The translations under genes were made by a program, and so were the position numbers. The notes beneath the pieces are model-generated. The model was not told the origin of the DNA. It worked only from the letters and a program-made list of their open reading frames with translations, and did not search any database. Source: Moniliella sp. 'wahieum' (lineage: Eukaryota; Basidiomycota; Moniliellomycetes; Moniliellales; Moniliellaceae). Taken from it: a stretch of 64,000 bases of DNA. Numbering within the stretch: position 1 is the stretch's first letter; each line of letters begins with the position of its first letter. Positions 33,061 to 44,000 of the stretch are shown here, in pieces. The stretch lies in NCBI GenBank assembly GCA_003971905.1, contig RSEE01000006.1, positions 1,116,001 to 1,180,000 on the forward strand, given 5' to 3'.

Positions 33061-33812
33061 ATGCTAGCCCCCGCGCTCTCCTCCCTCCCGCGCCTTGGTT
33101 CGTCCCACCCCTCTCCGCGTCCGGTGCCGTGCTGACTCCGCCTGCTCTTTCTTCCCTTCCTCCAGGGGCCATCAGCACCGCTCGTGCTGGCCTTCGCGCC
33201 GCGCTCCCCGCGGCCGCCTTTCGCCCCTTGTCCACCTCTGCTGCCCCGGCGCAGGCGCTGGAGCCCATCCCGCCCCCGCCCAAGGAGTGGACCGTCATGG
33301 CCGACGCTGGCTCCAACCAGCAGTCCCTCGAGACGCCCCAGAACAAGGCCGAGTGGGTGCTGACCAAGATGGACCAGATTGTCAACTGGGGCCGGCAGGG
33401 TTCGCTCTGGCCCATGACCTTTGGTTTGGCGTGCTGTGCCATTGAGATGATGCACTGCTCTACCCCGCGGTACGACCAAGATCGACTGGGTATCATTTTC
33501 CGTGCCTCGCCGCGTCAGTCGGACGTGATGATTGTCGCTGGCACGTTGACCAACAAGATGGCCCCCGGCTTGCGCAAGGTGTACGACCAGATGCCCGAGC
33601 CACGGTGGGTAGTGTCCATGGGCTCGTGCGCCAATGGCGGCGGGTACTACCACACTACGTACTCGGTCGTGCGCGGGTGCGACCGCATTGTGCCAGTCGA
33701 CCTGTACGTCCCTGGATGCCCGCCCACGGCCGAGGCGCTGCTGTACGGCCTGATGCAGCTCCAGCGCAAGATGCGCAGGAACCGCAAGTCGGTCTTGTGG
33801 TACCGCAAGTAG
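33061..33812 (+). CDS. Complex I subunit PSST (NDUFS7 type), mitochondrial
   Basis: The NADH:ubiquinone oxidoreductase subunit that carries iron-sulfur cluster N2 next to the quinone site. Exon 1 (33061-33097) encodes [13 protein letters not shown]. The intron 33098-33165 (GTTCGT...TCCAG) keeps the frame into [20 protein letters not shown], a clear Arg/Ala presequence. The mature part is intact with no frameshift. Cluster ligands are visible in [26 protein letters not shown] and [16 protein letters not shown]. The protein ends SVLWYRK at the TAG 33810. Length (about 225 residues) fits fungal homologues. Being unbroken, it stands out among its frameshifted neighbours. Confidence 0.95.
33098..33165 (+). 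other. PSST intron
   Basis: GTTCGT donor and CTCCAG acceptor within the presequence; phase 1, joining RL to GAISTAR. Confidence 0.8.
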
Positions 33813-34441
33813 ATGGACGCTCATGGCTCTGTATCACCATGCTCTCATCCCCCACGCTTGGTTCCAGTTTGTAGTTGATTAGGTTTTCCACATACATTTT
33901 CTCTTACGAGGGAGCGCACGAACGCGAGGAATCGCGTTAGCCTGAGGGTTGCCGGTCCGGTTGAAGAAAGCGTGCTGTCCAAATGCTGTTGTGGTCTGGG
34001 TGTGGCCAAAGACGGGAGTGCATCTTCCGCAGCGTTCCCGGAAGCACATCTGTGGTGGTAGCGGTCGAAAGGCAACAACCTCACCGTTGGAGGAAGATGG
34101 GGCACTACGGTGCAGGTTCCTACAGGAGTGGTTTCGTGGCTGTAGCAACTGATTTTGATAATCGGTAACTACAGAAAAAGATGGTGCATACCGTGAGGCA
34201 TATATTTTGCTACGACCGAGATGGCCGAACGGGGTTGACCAAGGCAGCGTCACGTAAGGAACGTGCCTCACGATCGCCGCTTTGGCCAACCTAGTTACCG
34301 GGTGCATACAAGCCCACCGGCGACACCCTCACCCCACGCGCACGTCTGAGCTGAGGCAGGTGCCTAGTCGGCACAGGATCGGGGGGGGGAAGGTGGATGA
34401 AGGTGGGAGAGAAGACAAAGGGGACCAGGGAAACCGGGCAC
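33813..34441. other. Convergent intergenic region
   Basis: Lies between the 3' ends of the PSST and P1 genes. No convincing ORF or RNA gene is seen. Confidence 0.5.
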
Positions 34442-34966
34442 TTAGTCAAACAGACCGAAGCCCATGTCGTCATCAGACTCCTCCTCCTCTTCCTCCTTCT
34501 TCTCCTCGGCGGGGGCAGCCGCCTCACCGCCAGCGGCCGGCAGCGGCCGGGGCAGCACCGGCGGGTGCAGCACCCACGGCACCAATGCCGGCAAGCAGCT
34601 CCTTCACGTCCTTGCCCTCCAGCGCCTTGGCGAGCAGAGTGGCCCACACCGGCTCCACTTCCACCTTGGCGGCCTTGGTCAGGGTGGTGATCTTCTCAGC
34701 CTGTACAAGAGAAGATAAGTCAGCTCCGGGCTCAAGGTAGAGACACCCAGGACCTGTCGGGGACCCCGGTTGTGGCGGCGCGACCAGTCAACGTCCCGGA
34801 TGCAGCGGCGGTCCAGTCCTGGCACCACATCGTACCTCCCCCCAGGGCAGGCCACACCATTGAGTGCACTTTACCGAGACGGAAAGTGGAAAGAATGACA
34901 TACAGAGATCTCGACGTGCTCGTCAGCAAGGATGAGGGTCGCGAGGGTGGCGGCGTTGGCAGACAT
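34442..34966 (-). CDS. 60S acidic ribosomal protein P1
   Basis: A ribosomal stalk protein that recruits translation factors to the GTPase centre. Exon 1 (34904-34966) starts [17 protein letters not shown] 203-bp intron (34701-34903, GTATGT...TACAG) leads to [20 protein letters not shown], typical of P1 rather than P2. Then [20 protein letters not shown], an Ala/Gly/Pro hinge, and the conserved acidic tail [14 protein letters not shown] before the stop at 34442. One base appears missing in the hinge (about 34531-34550), which would give a premature stop; the downstream frame is perfectly conserved. An essential-type ribosomal gene is unlikely to be genuinely broken here. Telobox-like motifs lie upstream at 35053-35076. 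Confidence 0.95.
34701..34903 (-). other. P1 intron (203 bp)
   Basis: GTATGT donor and TTGTACAG acceptor on the minus strand. It is about three times longer than most introns in this window, as is common for introns of ribosomal protein genes in fungi. Confidence 0.8.
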
Positions 34967-35052
34967 GTCGAACAGACGGGCAAAGTGGTGCTTGGCTGGA
35001 GGAGACGCGCACCACCACCGCGAGCAACGGTCTGGGAAGCCCGGGATGGAGG

Positions 35053-35076
35053 CTAGGGTTAGTACCGAATAGGGTT
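35053..35076 (+). promoter_or_regulatory. Telobox-like motifs upstream of the P1 gene
   Basis: CTAGGGTT at 35053-35060 and ATAGGGTT at 35069-35076, 16 bp apart, lie 87-110 bp before the P1 start codon. AACCCTA boxes bound by Tbf1-type factors mark ribosomal protein promoters in several fungi. Function here is inference. Confidence 0.55.
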
Positions 35077-36184
35077 CTAGGCGCAATTAAATCGCCCCGG
35101 AACACGCAGTGACCCGCAAGATGAAAGATTCATCTGTGTGCGTCCGACCTGGAGTAAATTCCCCCCCGACCGCCATCCAGGACAACCGCGCTTGCTGAGC
35201 GGGGCAGGAAAGAGGACAGGGTCGCTGTATACGATGTGCGTCGCCTTGCGCGTGCTCTTTCACTTGATGCATTGCAGGCGCATTCCGAATGGCATCTGGG
35301 GAGCGAAGCGATTACGAGCCTGGGTAGGCGTGGTGGGAGCCCATGGACAGAGATGGTAGATCTGGTCGGATGCCCACTGACAGCCAGCTGTTTTGGGGCA
35401 CAGTGGGTCTCATGGGGGGGGGACTTGCCGTTGACTGCACTAGACGACTGGGCACCCGCATGCATGACCCTGATGGTAGCGCTGAGAGTATCCAACGGAG
35501 TTTGTACTTTCCCCATCATTGTCGACACTCAGGCTGAACATGCACCCTTTGTGGACCGATGCGGCTCTCCGAGCTTTGAGTGCAGTTGCCCTGCCGTTTC
35601 AGTATTGCTGTCGATTGCTAGGTATCGAGGACGAACTGAGGGGGGGCATGGTTATAGGGAAATAGGGCAATGAAAGAAGGTGCCGCCGCGACTAGCCTGC
35701 GGTTGGGGAGCGAACAATGTGAATGAGTGGTACGCTGCACGTATCGACCGGGTGCTGTCAAGGGTAGAGGTGAGCGGCGAGCAGAGGCGAGAAGGGGGAT
35801 GAAAGAGGAAGCTGGTGAGGGTAGGAGGTGTAGCCATCCCGCCAACATATAGTCCAGATTAGTTAGAACTGAGAGTTGGACATGCAATTCCCAACCTCGT
35901 CCTGTTGTCATGTTCGTGCAGGCAGGACATCAAGATAGAGTGAGCTGAGCCCACGAGGTGGAGTGGTATCGTTGTATGTACTCTTGCTACGTCGTCTATA
36001 ATGAAAAGGTGAGGTGGCATCCATCCATCGAATGGCTCAGTGTGCAATACGTTGCACATGCCTTCCGTCGGCGTTGGTGCAGGAAGGAACAGATGCATAG
36101 AATGATGGGCATAGGTCAAACTCAAACGACAAACGCGCCGACATACGCATGAAGCCTTTGATTTGAGTGCAATGAAGATTAGAC
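35077..36184. other. Intergenic region, no gene seen
   Basis: ORFs overlap on both strands without recognisable motifs. It separates the P1 upstream region from the 3' end of the SLC35F6-like gene. Confidence 0.45.
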
Positions 36185-37605
36185 TTAAGATGAGCGACGG
36201 ATGTTAGGCATGCTCGGCTTCGTGCTCGGGCGCTGACGTCGGTTGCCGATGCGAACGGGAGCGGGAACGGGAGCGAGAGAGCGGGAGCGAGAGCGGGAAC
36301 GGGAGCGGCTTATCCTGGGCGGCTTGGGGCGCAGGAACTTGGGCGGCTTCCAGATCCCGTTGAACACCATTGTGCCAGTGACAAGGCAGGCAAATCCCAA
36401 GGCCTGCAATGAACCCTGGACGAGATGAAGGTGTTCCCAACCCAACAGAAGGCTGACCAGCCAAATTCCCAGCGTACGGCACGTGTCGATAGTCGAGCGC
36501 GCTGCGGCCGAGATGCTGCGGGTAACGCTGAGGCCAAAGAAATTGAAGAAGGCAATGGAGAAGGCGATGGCCACCGCGTACCATCGCACGGCCGGAATGT
36601 ACGCCAATTGGCTCCAGCCAGCCCAGATGTCAAACACACCTCCTTGACCGTCTTGTGTCTGACCAAGGAAAATGTGCAGCACAATCATACCGACCAAGGT
36701 CGTGGCAAAACCAAAGAAGCCCTCCGAGCCAACCGCAACCAGCGGCTCGACCGTGTGCTGCTCCATGATCTTCTCCTCGAGCACAAATTGTGATGCGGTA
36801 AAAAGCTGGGCAAAGAGAATGAGGAGGACGCCGAGAAGCGACTGGGCCACTTCCGGAAGCTCCTCGTCGTCATCGGCCAAGCGCCCCGCCTCAGGAACGG
36901 GCTGGGGCAAGGACCCACTGATGCCTACAATCCCGACCCCAACCATGACCAGAGCGAGGCAGAGCCACTGGAACGCGAGAAGATGCCGACGAAGGAAGAT
37001 GACGCTGAACACGCCCACCCACAACACTAGCGCTCCGCGCGTCATTCTGGTTCGAACAAATATGAGTCTGTCAGATGCTAGCTCGGCGCCCCAAGGGAGG
37101 GGAAGAAAGACGTACTGGTAGATACTGACTGGGGTCAGGATGAGGCCGACGTTCATCAGTGTCGTACCGATAATGTCGCACAGAGCAGGTAGGAAGAAAA
37201 GGATCATGGCACGGCCGTGGATCACGGGCTCGTCCTCCTTGCCAGCCTCATCGAGGGGACTCGCAGCCAGTGGATCGGTCTGTTCCAACGCCGGAGTGGG
37301 GGGGATGGTGCCATAGCCTTCGCTGGATCGCCCGTACCGCTGGCAATAGGTGCATATGCGTTCTTACGAGCCCAATAGCGCAGTAGAGCCCCATGAGCTT
37401 CCCGGGCGAGAACGGGGAGGAGACAGAGCATCTCGCCCACAAACATGACTAGCGTTTGCCACACGGGTTGAGCATACTCGGCATGTTTGCGAGGATCAGG
37501 GTCGTCGCAATTGGCAACGCACACCTGGTCCTGCGCCTTGGACAAAAGACTGTTGGTGATCCCGGTCGCAAGCATCAGAGCGACCAGGACGGGCACAGGC
37601 GCCAT
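36185..37605 (-). CDS. SLC35F6-type membrane transporter (drug/metabolite transporter superfamily)
   Basis: A ten-helix DMT-type membrane protein; animal SLC35F6 is reported in lysosomes and mitochondria, and its substrate is unknown. I chose ATG 37605 (MAPVPVLVALMLATGITNSL), which matches the family's first helix; an upstream ATG at 37806 stays in frame. Family blocks: QPVWQTLVMFVGEMLCLLPV, ILFFLPALCDIIGTTLMNVG, TRGALVLWVGVFSVIFL, QFVLEEKIMEQHTVEPLVAV, GSEGFFGFATTLVGM, FFNFFGLSVTRSISAAARST and TCRTLGIWLVSLLLGWEHLH. An intron lies at 37047-37115 (GTACGT...AACCAG). The C-terminal tail has an Arg-Ser repeat from a (GAGCGG)-type DNA repeat at about 36250-36310. One base is missing in a 7-nt C run at about 37301-37307. 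Confidence 0.88.
37047..37115 (-). other. SLC35F6-like intron
   Basis: GTACGT donor and ACCAG acceptor; splicing joins VSIYQ to MTRGALV, the expected helix 3 region. Confidence 0.85.
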
Positions 37606-37818
37606 GGTGGGAGAGTGGGCGCGCCGGCGAAGGATGGAGAGGAGGGATGTGTCCGCAGCGAATGCGATCGGGGGTGAGGAGGAAGAGGAGGAGGAGTATG
37701 GGGGAAGGGCCGGGAGCAGAGTGAAGGTGGTGGTGGGGATGATGGTGATGGAGGGGGTGGGCCGGTCGCGCGTATCTACTGGTGCTTGCGATGCTGGCTG
37801 ATCCACGCGGCTCGAATC

Positions 37819-37827
37819 AAACCCTAG
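37819..37827 (-). promoter_or_regulatory. Telobox-like motif (AAACCCTAG on plus strand)
   Basis: One copy lies 214 bp before the chosen start of the SLC35F6-like gene and 13 bp before the alternative ATG 37806. It has the same core as the motifs at 24433 and 35053. Confidence 0.4.
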
Positions 37828-37977
37828 CAGTGGCTGTTGTGGAAATCACCCGCCCACCCTCTCCCCTATGTGAATGTGGTTGATTTCATTCACCTTGCCT
37901 GGCGGCCCCTGGGTTTGCCTGTCGAAATGGGACAAGCAACTTGCCATGTCGCCATTTCATCACACATGGTCAGACAG

Positions 37978-37992
37978 CTAGCTAGCTAGCTA
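37978..37992. repeat. Short (GCTA)n repeat
   Basis: About four copies of GCTA in tandem (AGCTAGCTAGCTAGC) in the stretch between the SLC35F6-like and eIF6 genes. No gene is seen in 37807-38052. Confidence 0.8.
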
Positions 37993-38052
37993 CATCACTA
38001 TCTTCACCCTTGCTCCGTCCACAACAAAATGAGTGCTGTGCAGGACCATGTA

Positions 38053-38857
38053 TCAAGCGTACGTGTCGACAAGGGCGTCGCGCAGCGCGTCCACCGACTT
38101 GGCTCCGCCTTCGCCCGACACCTTTAGCGCCGCTTCAACCACCGAGATTTCCGTTGCCGTCGACTCCATCCCACAGAATGCTGCCCAGTCGTTGGCCAGA
38201 AGCCCAGCGCCAATAATATCGACCCACGGTTCACCGTACCTGCCACGACGGGCACTTGCAGCAACGAAGACAACTCATCTTGGTCCTGGATCGTCGTGTG
38301 GGGGCTGACGATCGCGCCTTGGTTAGTGATCACCGAGTAAGAGCCCACCAACACATTTTCACCAATCGTTTGCCGGAACACTTCGACTTTGAGTACGTCG
38401 GCAATGATCTCCTCCGTTTCCCGGTCCAGGTCGGGGTGCACCACCGCCACATAGTCTGAACCGCCATTCTCCAAAGTCAGTATCCGTACCCAGGGAAGCA
38501 GAAGAGTAGCGAAGGCGACGTACCGTTGCATGCAATCACATTGCCCAGCGCGGATAACCGCTCCTCGACCCGCTGGATGGCGACCGAGTCTGGGAGGGAG
38601 TTGCGCAGGTGCTGCAGTTCCTGGTCGGTGGTCGTGCTGGGCACAAGGAGACCGTGGCGGTTGCCAACTGTCAAGCGGCCGACCAGGCGCGTACTTGCAA
38701 TGGAGCAGTGGATCACCGGCACCACATCGCCCAGTTCCGCCTCAAACGTGCTGTAAAAGTTGGTCGAGCCGCCCTGGGCCACCAGGCAGTAGGAGTTGGT
38801 GAGGCGCGCAAACACACCAATCTCGGATGAGTTCTCAAAGCGTGTGCGGACGGCCAT
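38053..38857 (-). CDS. TIF6: Translation initiation factor 6 (eIF6/Tif6)
   Basis: Binds the 60S subunit, blocks premature joining with 40S and is needed for 60S biogenesis. ATG 38857 opens [20 protein letters not shown], the strongly conserved eIF6 N-terminus. Next come [39 protein letters not shown] and [16 protein letters not shown]. The intron 38456-38523 (GTACGT...TTCAG) restores [39 protein letters not shown] and [16 protein letters not shown] follow. One base is missing near 38220; the next frame gives [20 protein letters not shown] and the normal C-terminus to the stop at 38053. Length is about 245 residues, normal for the family. Confidence 0.96.
38456..38523 (-). other. eIF6 intron
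   Basis: GTACGT donor and GTTCAG acceptor; splicing restores the invariant [10 protein letters not shown] motif. Confidence 0.85.
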
Positions 38858-39151
38858 GGTGTAGATCCCAAGAGGTCGGCAGTGGTGGTGGGCAGAGACA
38901 GTTGGGCGAAAGCGGACGCCTGAGGGCCTGTCACGGGAGGGCGGGGGGTGGGGGACGCCGAAAGAAATGAGAAAAATTGAGGCAGATCGTTCCGCCGTCG
39001 GGCAGGTTCCGCTCGCAGCTGCCGGCACGAGACCTGTGAAGCTTTGAAGCGGGGCCATTCGCCCGTCATTCATTCTCCTGGGCACCTTCCCGTTGGAACC
39101 GCACCACTACCATCCCGCCCCTGAGCCACTCGAGTCCCTGCGGTGCCCATC
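38858..39151. promoter_or_regulatory. Bidirectional promoter between eIF6 and TIM9
   Basis: Only 294 bp separate the two divergent start codons, so they must share this stretch. It contains no telobox; a CCCGCCCTCC-type GC stretch lies near 38937. Shared control is inference. Confidence 0.6.
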
Positions 39152-39618
39152 ATGGATCGTGCGTTTGTGCCGCTGCATATATGCCAATACACACCGTGCC
39201 GCTGACACCCTGCTTTTCCCCTCAGTTTCCCACCTCTCTCCCGCCGAGCAGGCGTCGATGACGCGCATCATTGAGCAGAAGCAGATGAAGGACTTTATGA
39301 ACCTCTACACCGGCCTGGTCGAACGCTGCTTTGCGTCGTGCTGCAACGACTTTACCAGCAAGGCCCTCAGTTCTAAGGAGGACACGTGCGTTGAGCACTG
39401 CACCACCAAGTTCCTCAAACATTCGGAGCGGGTGGGGCACGCTTCGCGGAAGAAAACGGTACGTTTGATTGCCACCCTAGTCTGTGGAGGGTTGCCATCC
39501 ACGGGAAGGGGTCGCGCATGTGAATCTTCAGTGACTAGTGACTAGGGACACGAGCCACTGACTTCCGCCCCTATCTTTGCTTGCTCCAGCCAAACTCATG
39601 TCCCAGCAACAACGTTAA
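39152..39618 (+). CDS. TIM9: Mitochondrial import chaperone Tim9
   Basis: A small TIM of the intermembrane space that, with Tim10, guides hydrophobic precursors to the inner membrane. Exon 1 is only 7 nt (39152-39158, MD plus one base). Introns at 39159-39225 (GTGCGT...CTCAG) and 39459-39589 (GTACGT...CTCCAG) flank the main exon. It encodes [40 protein letters not shown] and [20 protein letters not shown], with the twin CX3C motifs CFASC and CVEHC. After LKHSERVG one G is missing (39432-39437); the next frame gives ARFAEEN and, after the last intron, AKLMSQQQR with stop at 39616. The result is about 88 residues, the usual size. Confidence 0.93.
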
Positions 39619-40157
39619 CAACCGCCTGCATAATCAACGGGAGGGAAATGATCGATGGATGTGCGCCCTCACATTTTTGTATATAGATGCAGGGCTTGAG
39701 CAGAGTCTCACCTCTGTTGACCAGCTCGGTCTGGTGGAATATGTTGCTCAGCGTGGATCGGGTCCCAGTTTGGGTCGCGCCGCCAGGTTGGCCGAACCAA
39801 CTTGTTCTCCTTCTTGGCAAACTCAATTTGTAAAGATGGTTTTGGCCTGCACATCTTCCAAGCGAAAGGTAAAGCCCAAGGACGTAAGGAGGTCAATGAA
39901 GCCCTGGCTGGAGACCAGACGAAAGATCACCTTGTCCATCAATAGTGTCCTCTACTACATACCTCACACGCCAGTCCCATCAAATGAGGACGGCTATACA
40001 AAAAAAGGCGCACTTGGCTCATGAATGCAGCATGCTTCGACAAACATGCTCACCAGTATACCTATGAGAAAAGGGAGAGGCAAATGCCAGCTACGTCCTC
40101 CACCGCGGCACTTGCGATGGATGTGAAACCTTCCCCGCTACTTTCAACTGTTCCGAA
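39619..40157. other. Region with an unassigned minus-strand reading
   Basis: On the minus strand an ATG near 39936 opens DKVIFRLVSSQGFIDLLTSL and GFTFRLEDVQAKTIFT. A shifted frame continues EFAKKENKLVRPTWRRDPNW to about 39708. It looks protein-like but I cannot name it, and no complete gene model emerges. It may be exon sequence of a small gene upstream of 40158 or a relic. Confidence 0.3.
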
Positions 40158-40451
40158 TCAGCCGTCCCCAGCCAGGAAAGGGATGCGAGCACCCGCATGA
40201 CAGCCGCCAACGATCCCATCTTTGCTGTACAGCACACAGAGATCGTGGGAAACAACGGTAGCCCACGTCTCGTTGGCCAATTCTCGTGCTAGCGCACCCA
40301 CACCCAAATCTGTAATCGTCACATGGTGTTACCTTTGGCCTTGCCGTTGCCGTCTGCAGAACGTTGGCGCATGCGTGTGGTGATGCGTAGCACAACAGGG
40401 TTGACGTCAACAGGCGCAACTGTTCTGGTTTGGTTGGCCAAGCCGCTCATT
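40158..40451 (-). CDS. Small protein of unknown function
   Basis: I do not recognise this protein. ATG 40451 opens MSGLANQTRTVAPVDVNPVV and LRITTRMRQRSADGNGKAKG. After a one-base shift near 40323 it continues as TITDLGVGALARELANETWA, TVVSHDLCVLYSKDGIVGGC and HAGARIPFLAGDG, with stop at 40158 (about 97 residues). The alternating hydrophobic pattern suggests a compact beta-rich domain. An alternative is a very short 23-nt intron (GTAACA...TTACAG) at the same place, which would be unusually small for this genome. A palindrome GTTGACGTCAAC (40400-40411) lies inside the coding part. Confidence 0.45.
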
Positions 40452-41070
40452 ATTCAGTACACAGCCATCGTCTCAGTGGTTCAGTTGGCCTCAGCGGGTG
40501 CGTTTCAGTGGGGCCGTAGTGGTATAGAGTGTTGTCTTGACGTTGGTCCAACAAGAGCAGGTGCCGGCAAGATTCACTCATTTGAGCGTAGCTTGACGCG
40601 TTTGGGTTATGTGCTGGCACAGTAGCTCCAGAGACGGGACTGGGGCGAGGCAGCTGGGTTATGTTTCGGCCAGCGTTGGACCAGCATTACGAGAAGTGGC
40701 GCAGGCGGTGGCGAGGATGCGCCAGGTGCGGCTGCGTCAGTGGCTGTCACTGGCGCTCCGTGGAATGGGGCGGGGTATATTGCTGCGCACGCGAGCGGAA
40801 GGGGCGGAAGGAGAAGGGACGTGGATGCTCCTGGGCTGCGTCGGCCCCACCTGGCTGACGTACGCAGGACAGCGCGCCGTGGTGGGCGTGCCGAGGGCGG
40901 GGAGGTGCCACGTAGCAGCAGCGCGCGGGCAGCCATCCATCCGCATCCAGCCCCCCCGGCGCCACCGCCGCCGCGCCCGCACCACCACCACCACCACCGC
41001 CATCCCCCTCCCCCTCCACCGCTCCTTTCCTCCTGCCGGCCACCGGCCTGGTCCTCGCCCTGCCCCCGCC

Positions 41071-44000
41071 ATGTCTGTGCCCCCAGACACCTCCCTCCCC
41101 ACAGCCCCCTGGCCGACACCCGCACCCCGGACGCTGCCACCCGCTGCTCCCACCCCGGACGCTGCTCCACCCGCCTCCACCCCGGCCACCGCGCCTGACG
41201 CCAACCTTCTCGTTGATATTTTCGGAGACGCTCCCACCACGGCATCTGCACCGTCCCCTGCAGACCAGTTTGACAGCGTGTTTGGCCCCGGCATGGCTGC
41301 CGACGTTGCGCCCGCCACCCCGGCCAGCCCAGCCACCCATCCCGCCAGCCCCTCGCCCGATCCGGATCTCGCTCCTGGTGTCCTGGCTACCGAGGCCTCT
41401 GTACCTCCCCTGCCGAGTCTTCGGAGCCTCCCGCACACCTCGATTCTCTCCCCGTCTCCGGTTCCGATCCGTCCTTGGCTGATGGACACGTGGCCCAGCC
41501 AATCCCTTCTCTGCCCCCAGACAGAGGAGACGGAAAATGGCAACGATACAGAGACCTCCACAACCTCTCCCGCCAAGGACGATTTTCCGCCATGACGAGT
41601 CGCAGGATGGGAACACGACTCCTGAGGCGACGCCTGTTGTCCCTCCTACTGAGGAGGCGGTTCCCGTGAGCGTGGACGAGGATGAGCATCCTCCTATCGT
41701 CGAGCAGACCACTGGAAACGACCCGAAATCTGTTTCTGCTGTAGATGAAGCCGAAGCGATCACCCAAGAATCTTCTGCGCTTACAGAAGAAGCACCAGAA
41801 GTGCCTCAAAGCGAGGTTCCGCAAGCCGAGGACTCGTCTCCCCCCGGAGGTGACCGCGGCTTCGGCCGGAGAACCTGATTCTCCAGCCGACAAGGCCCTT
41901 CCCTCAGAGCCGGCATCCACAAGTTCAGTGAGCCAGGCGAAGCCCAACGGCCAGTCGGCCGGCAGTCCATCTCGCGACCGGCATACGCGGACCAAATCCG
42001 ATGCGGGTCGGACTCTAGTCCGAAGCGGCTCCAATGGCTCTGTCACCAGCCTTTCCAGTGGTCGCAATTCAGCTACCAACATGTCGCGCGGATCGATGGT
42101 CTTCATTGTCAATGCACTGGAGACGATTGACAAGAGCAAAGAAGCTCGCAAGAGTGAAGCTTTGAAGAAGGCGTCCGAGCGGGCCCTTGAGCTAGTGCGC
42201 GTTGCCTCATCTTCCACTGCCGCCGCGGCCAGCACGAACAACCTGAGCAGCCTGGGACGCTCCGAGAGCGTTCTCGATCCCCGCATCGTTTTGGAGCCAT
42301 TGCGCTTGGCTTGCGCAACGGGCAACCCAACTTTGGTGCCCATCGCGGTTGACTGCATCAGCAAACTGGTCTCCTTCAACTTCTTTGCCGAGGAAGATCC
42401 TTTTGAGACGGCGCGTGTCCGTGCACACGAGGGGCGCTCCACTCCTCCACCGACGGCCTTGGCTGATCTGGTGACTGACACGGTATGCAACGTTTTTACT
42501 GAATCAGCCGACGATCGGATCCAGCTACAGATTATCAAAGCGCTTTTGTCGATTGTGTTAAGCAACTCGAGCCATGTCCACCAAGGCAGCTTGATCAAGG
42601 CCATCCGTACAGTCTACAACATCTTCCTCTTCTCTCGGAACCCAGCGAACCAGGCGGTTGCTCAAGCAAGTTTGACTCAGATGGTGCATCACGTCTTTTC
42701 CCGCATTCGAGAGAGGAGGCTGCTGTGTCGGATGCGGACAGCCCTACCCTCGCTTGTGACGAGCCGCAAGAGGAGGAGGTGAACAGGTCAATGTCAAGGA
42801 AGACGGCGAGGATGGGCCCCCCGCAGAGGAGCCTATGACGCTCAAAGCGCTGGAGCGCCGCAAGTCCTTCCAAGGTGCTAGCGAGAAGGACACGGCTGCC
42901 ACTCTTAGTGGCATCAGCGCTCGCGAGTTGTTTGTCAAGGATGCCTTCCTCACCTTGCGGACGCTGTGCAAGCTCTCAATGAAGCCTCTGACGGCTGACA
43001 TGGAGCGGGACCCTAAGAGCCAAGGGATGCGATCCAAAATCTTGTCCTTGCACCTGGTTTATGTCATCATCAAGAACCACCTTGAGGTATTTGCCGACCC
43101 CAATGTGGTCATCACCTCCACCTCGACGGGGGAGCATACTTCCTTCATCCATGCCGTCAAGCAGTACATCTGCCTTTCTCTCAGCGCAACGCAGTCAGCT
43201 CAGTCAACCAGATTTTGAATTGGCCGTCGAGATCTTCTGGCTTGTCATGGACGGCCTGCGGGCTTTCCTAAAGGTATGTTGATAGGCTGACCAATGTCTT
43301 CGGGGTGGGCAACTGATGACCTTGTTCTTCTTCTGCAGAAAGAGATTGAGGTCCTGCTCAACGAGATCTTCCTCCCCATTCTCGAGATGCGCACGGCCAC
43401 TGCCACGCAAATCCATTTTGCTCAGCGTGCTGATTCGTCTGTGTCGCACGCCGCAAGCGCTGGTGGAGATTTATATCAACTACGACTGCGACGATCGGCG
43501 CTTGAGAACATTTACGAGCGCTTGGTCAACATCATCTCTCGCATCAGCCAGACCAGCCGGGCCCCACGCTCAGTGCTCCCGAGCCACTCCCTCTTACCGC
43601 GCTGCAGCGAGGAGACGAGCCTGGTCTGGCTGCTTTGGCACCGCAACACCACCCGGTCGATGCCCCCAAGATCCGGCCCTGCCCGTGGAGCTGCACCTTA
43701 AGCGGCAAAGCCTCGAGTGCCTGGTTGCTGTGCTCCACTCTCTCGTTCAATGGGCGAGCCGTGGATCGTTGGAGGAAGAACTGGCGTCTCAATCGATCCG
43801 TGTCAGCGTTGACTCCCGCCCTGACCCCCACCGAGGGCGGGTCCGGCAGCCCGTCCCAGCACACCGCCAGCGGATCCTTGTCATCGTTGGTGGACAAATC
43901 GCTGCAAGACGACCCTTCCGGTTCGAGTCGGCCAAGGCTCGGAAGAACGTACTGCTCGAGGGCATTCGACTCTTCAACGAAAAGCCGAAACGTGGTGTTG

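Noticed and set aside
36250-36310. GAGCGGGAAC-type DNA repeat as an independent element
   Set aside because: It encodes the Arg-Ser tail of the SLC35F6-like protein in frame and needs no other explanation.
40609-41070. Plus-strand ORF upstream of the chosen SEC7 start
   Set aside because: Composition is Gly/Arg/His-rich without motif; ATG 41071 is followed by the acidic/Pro head typical of this protein class.
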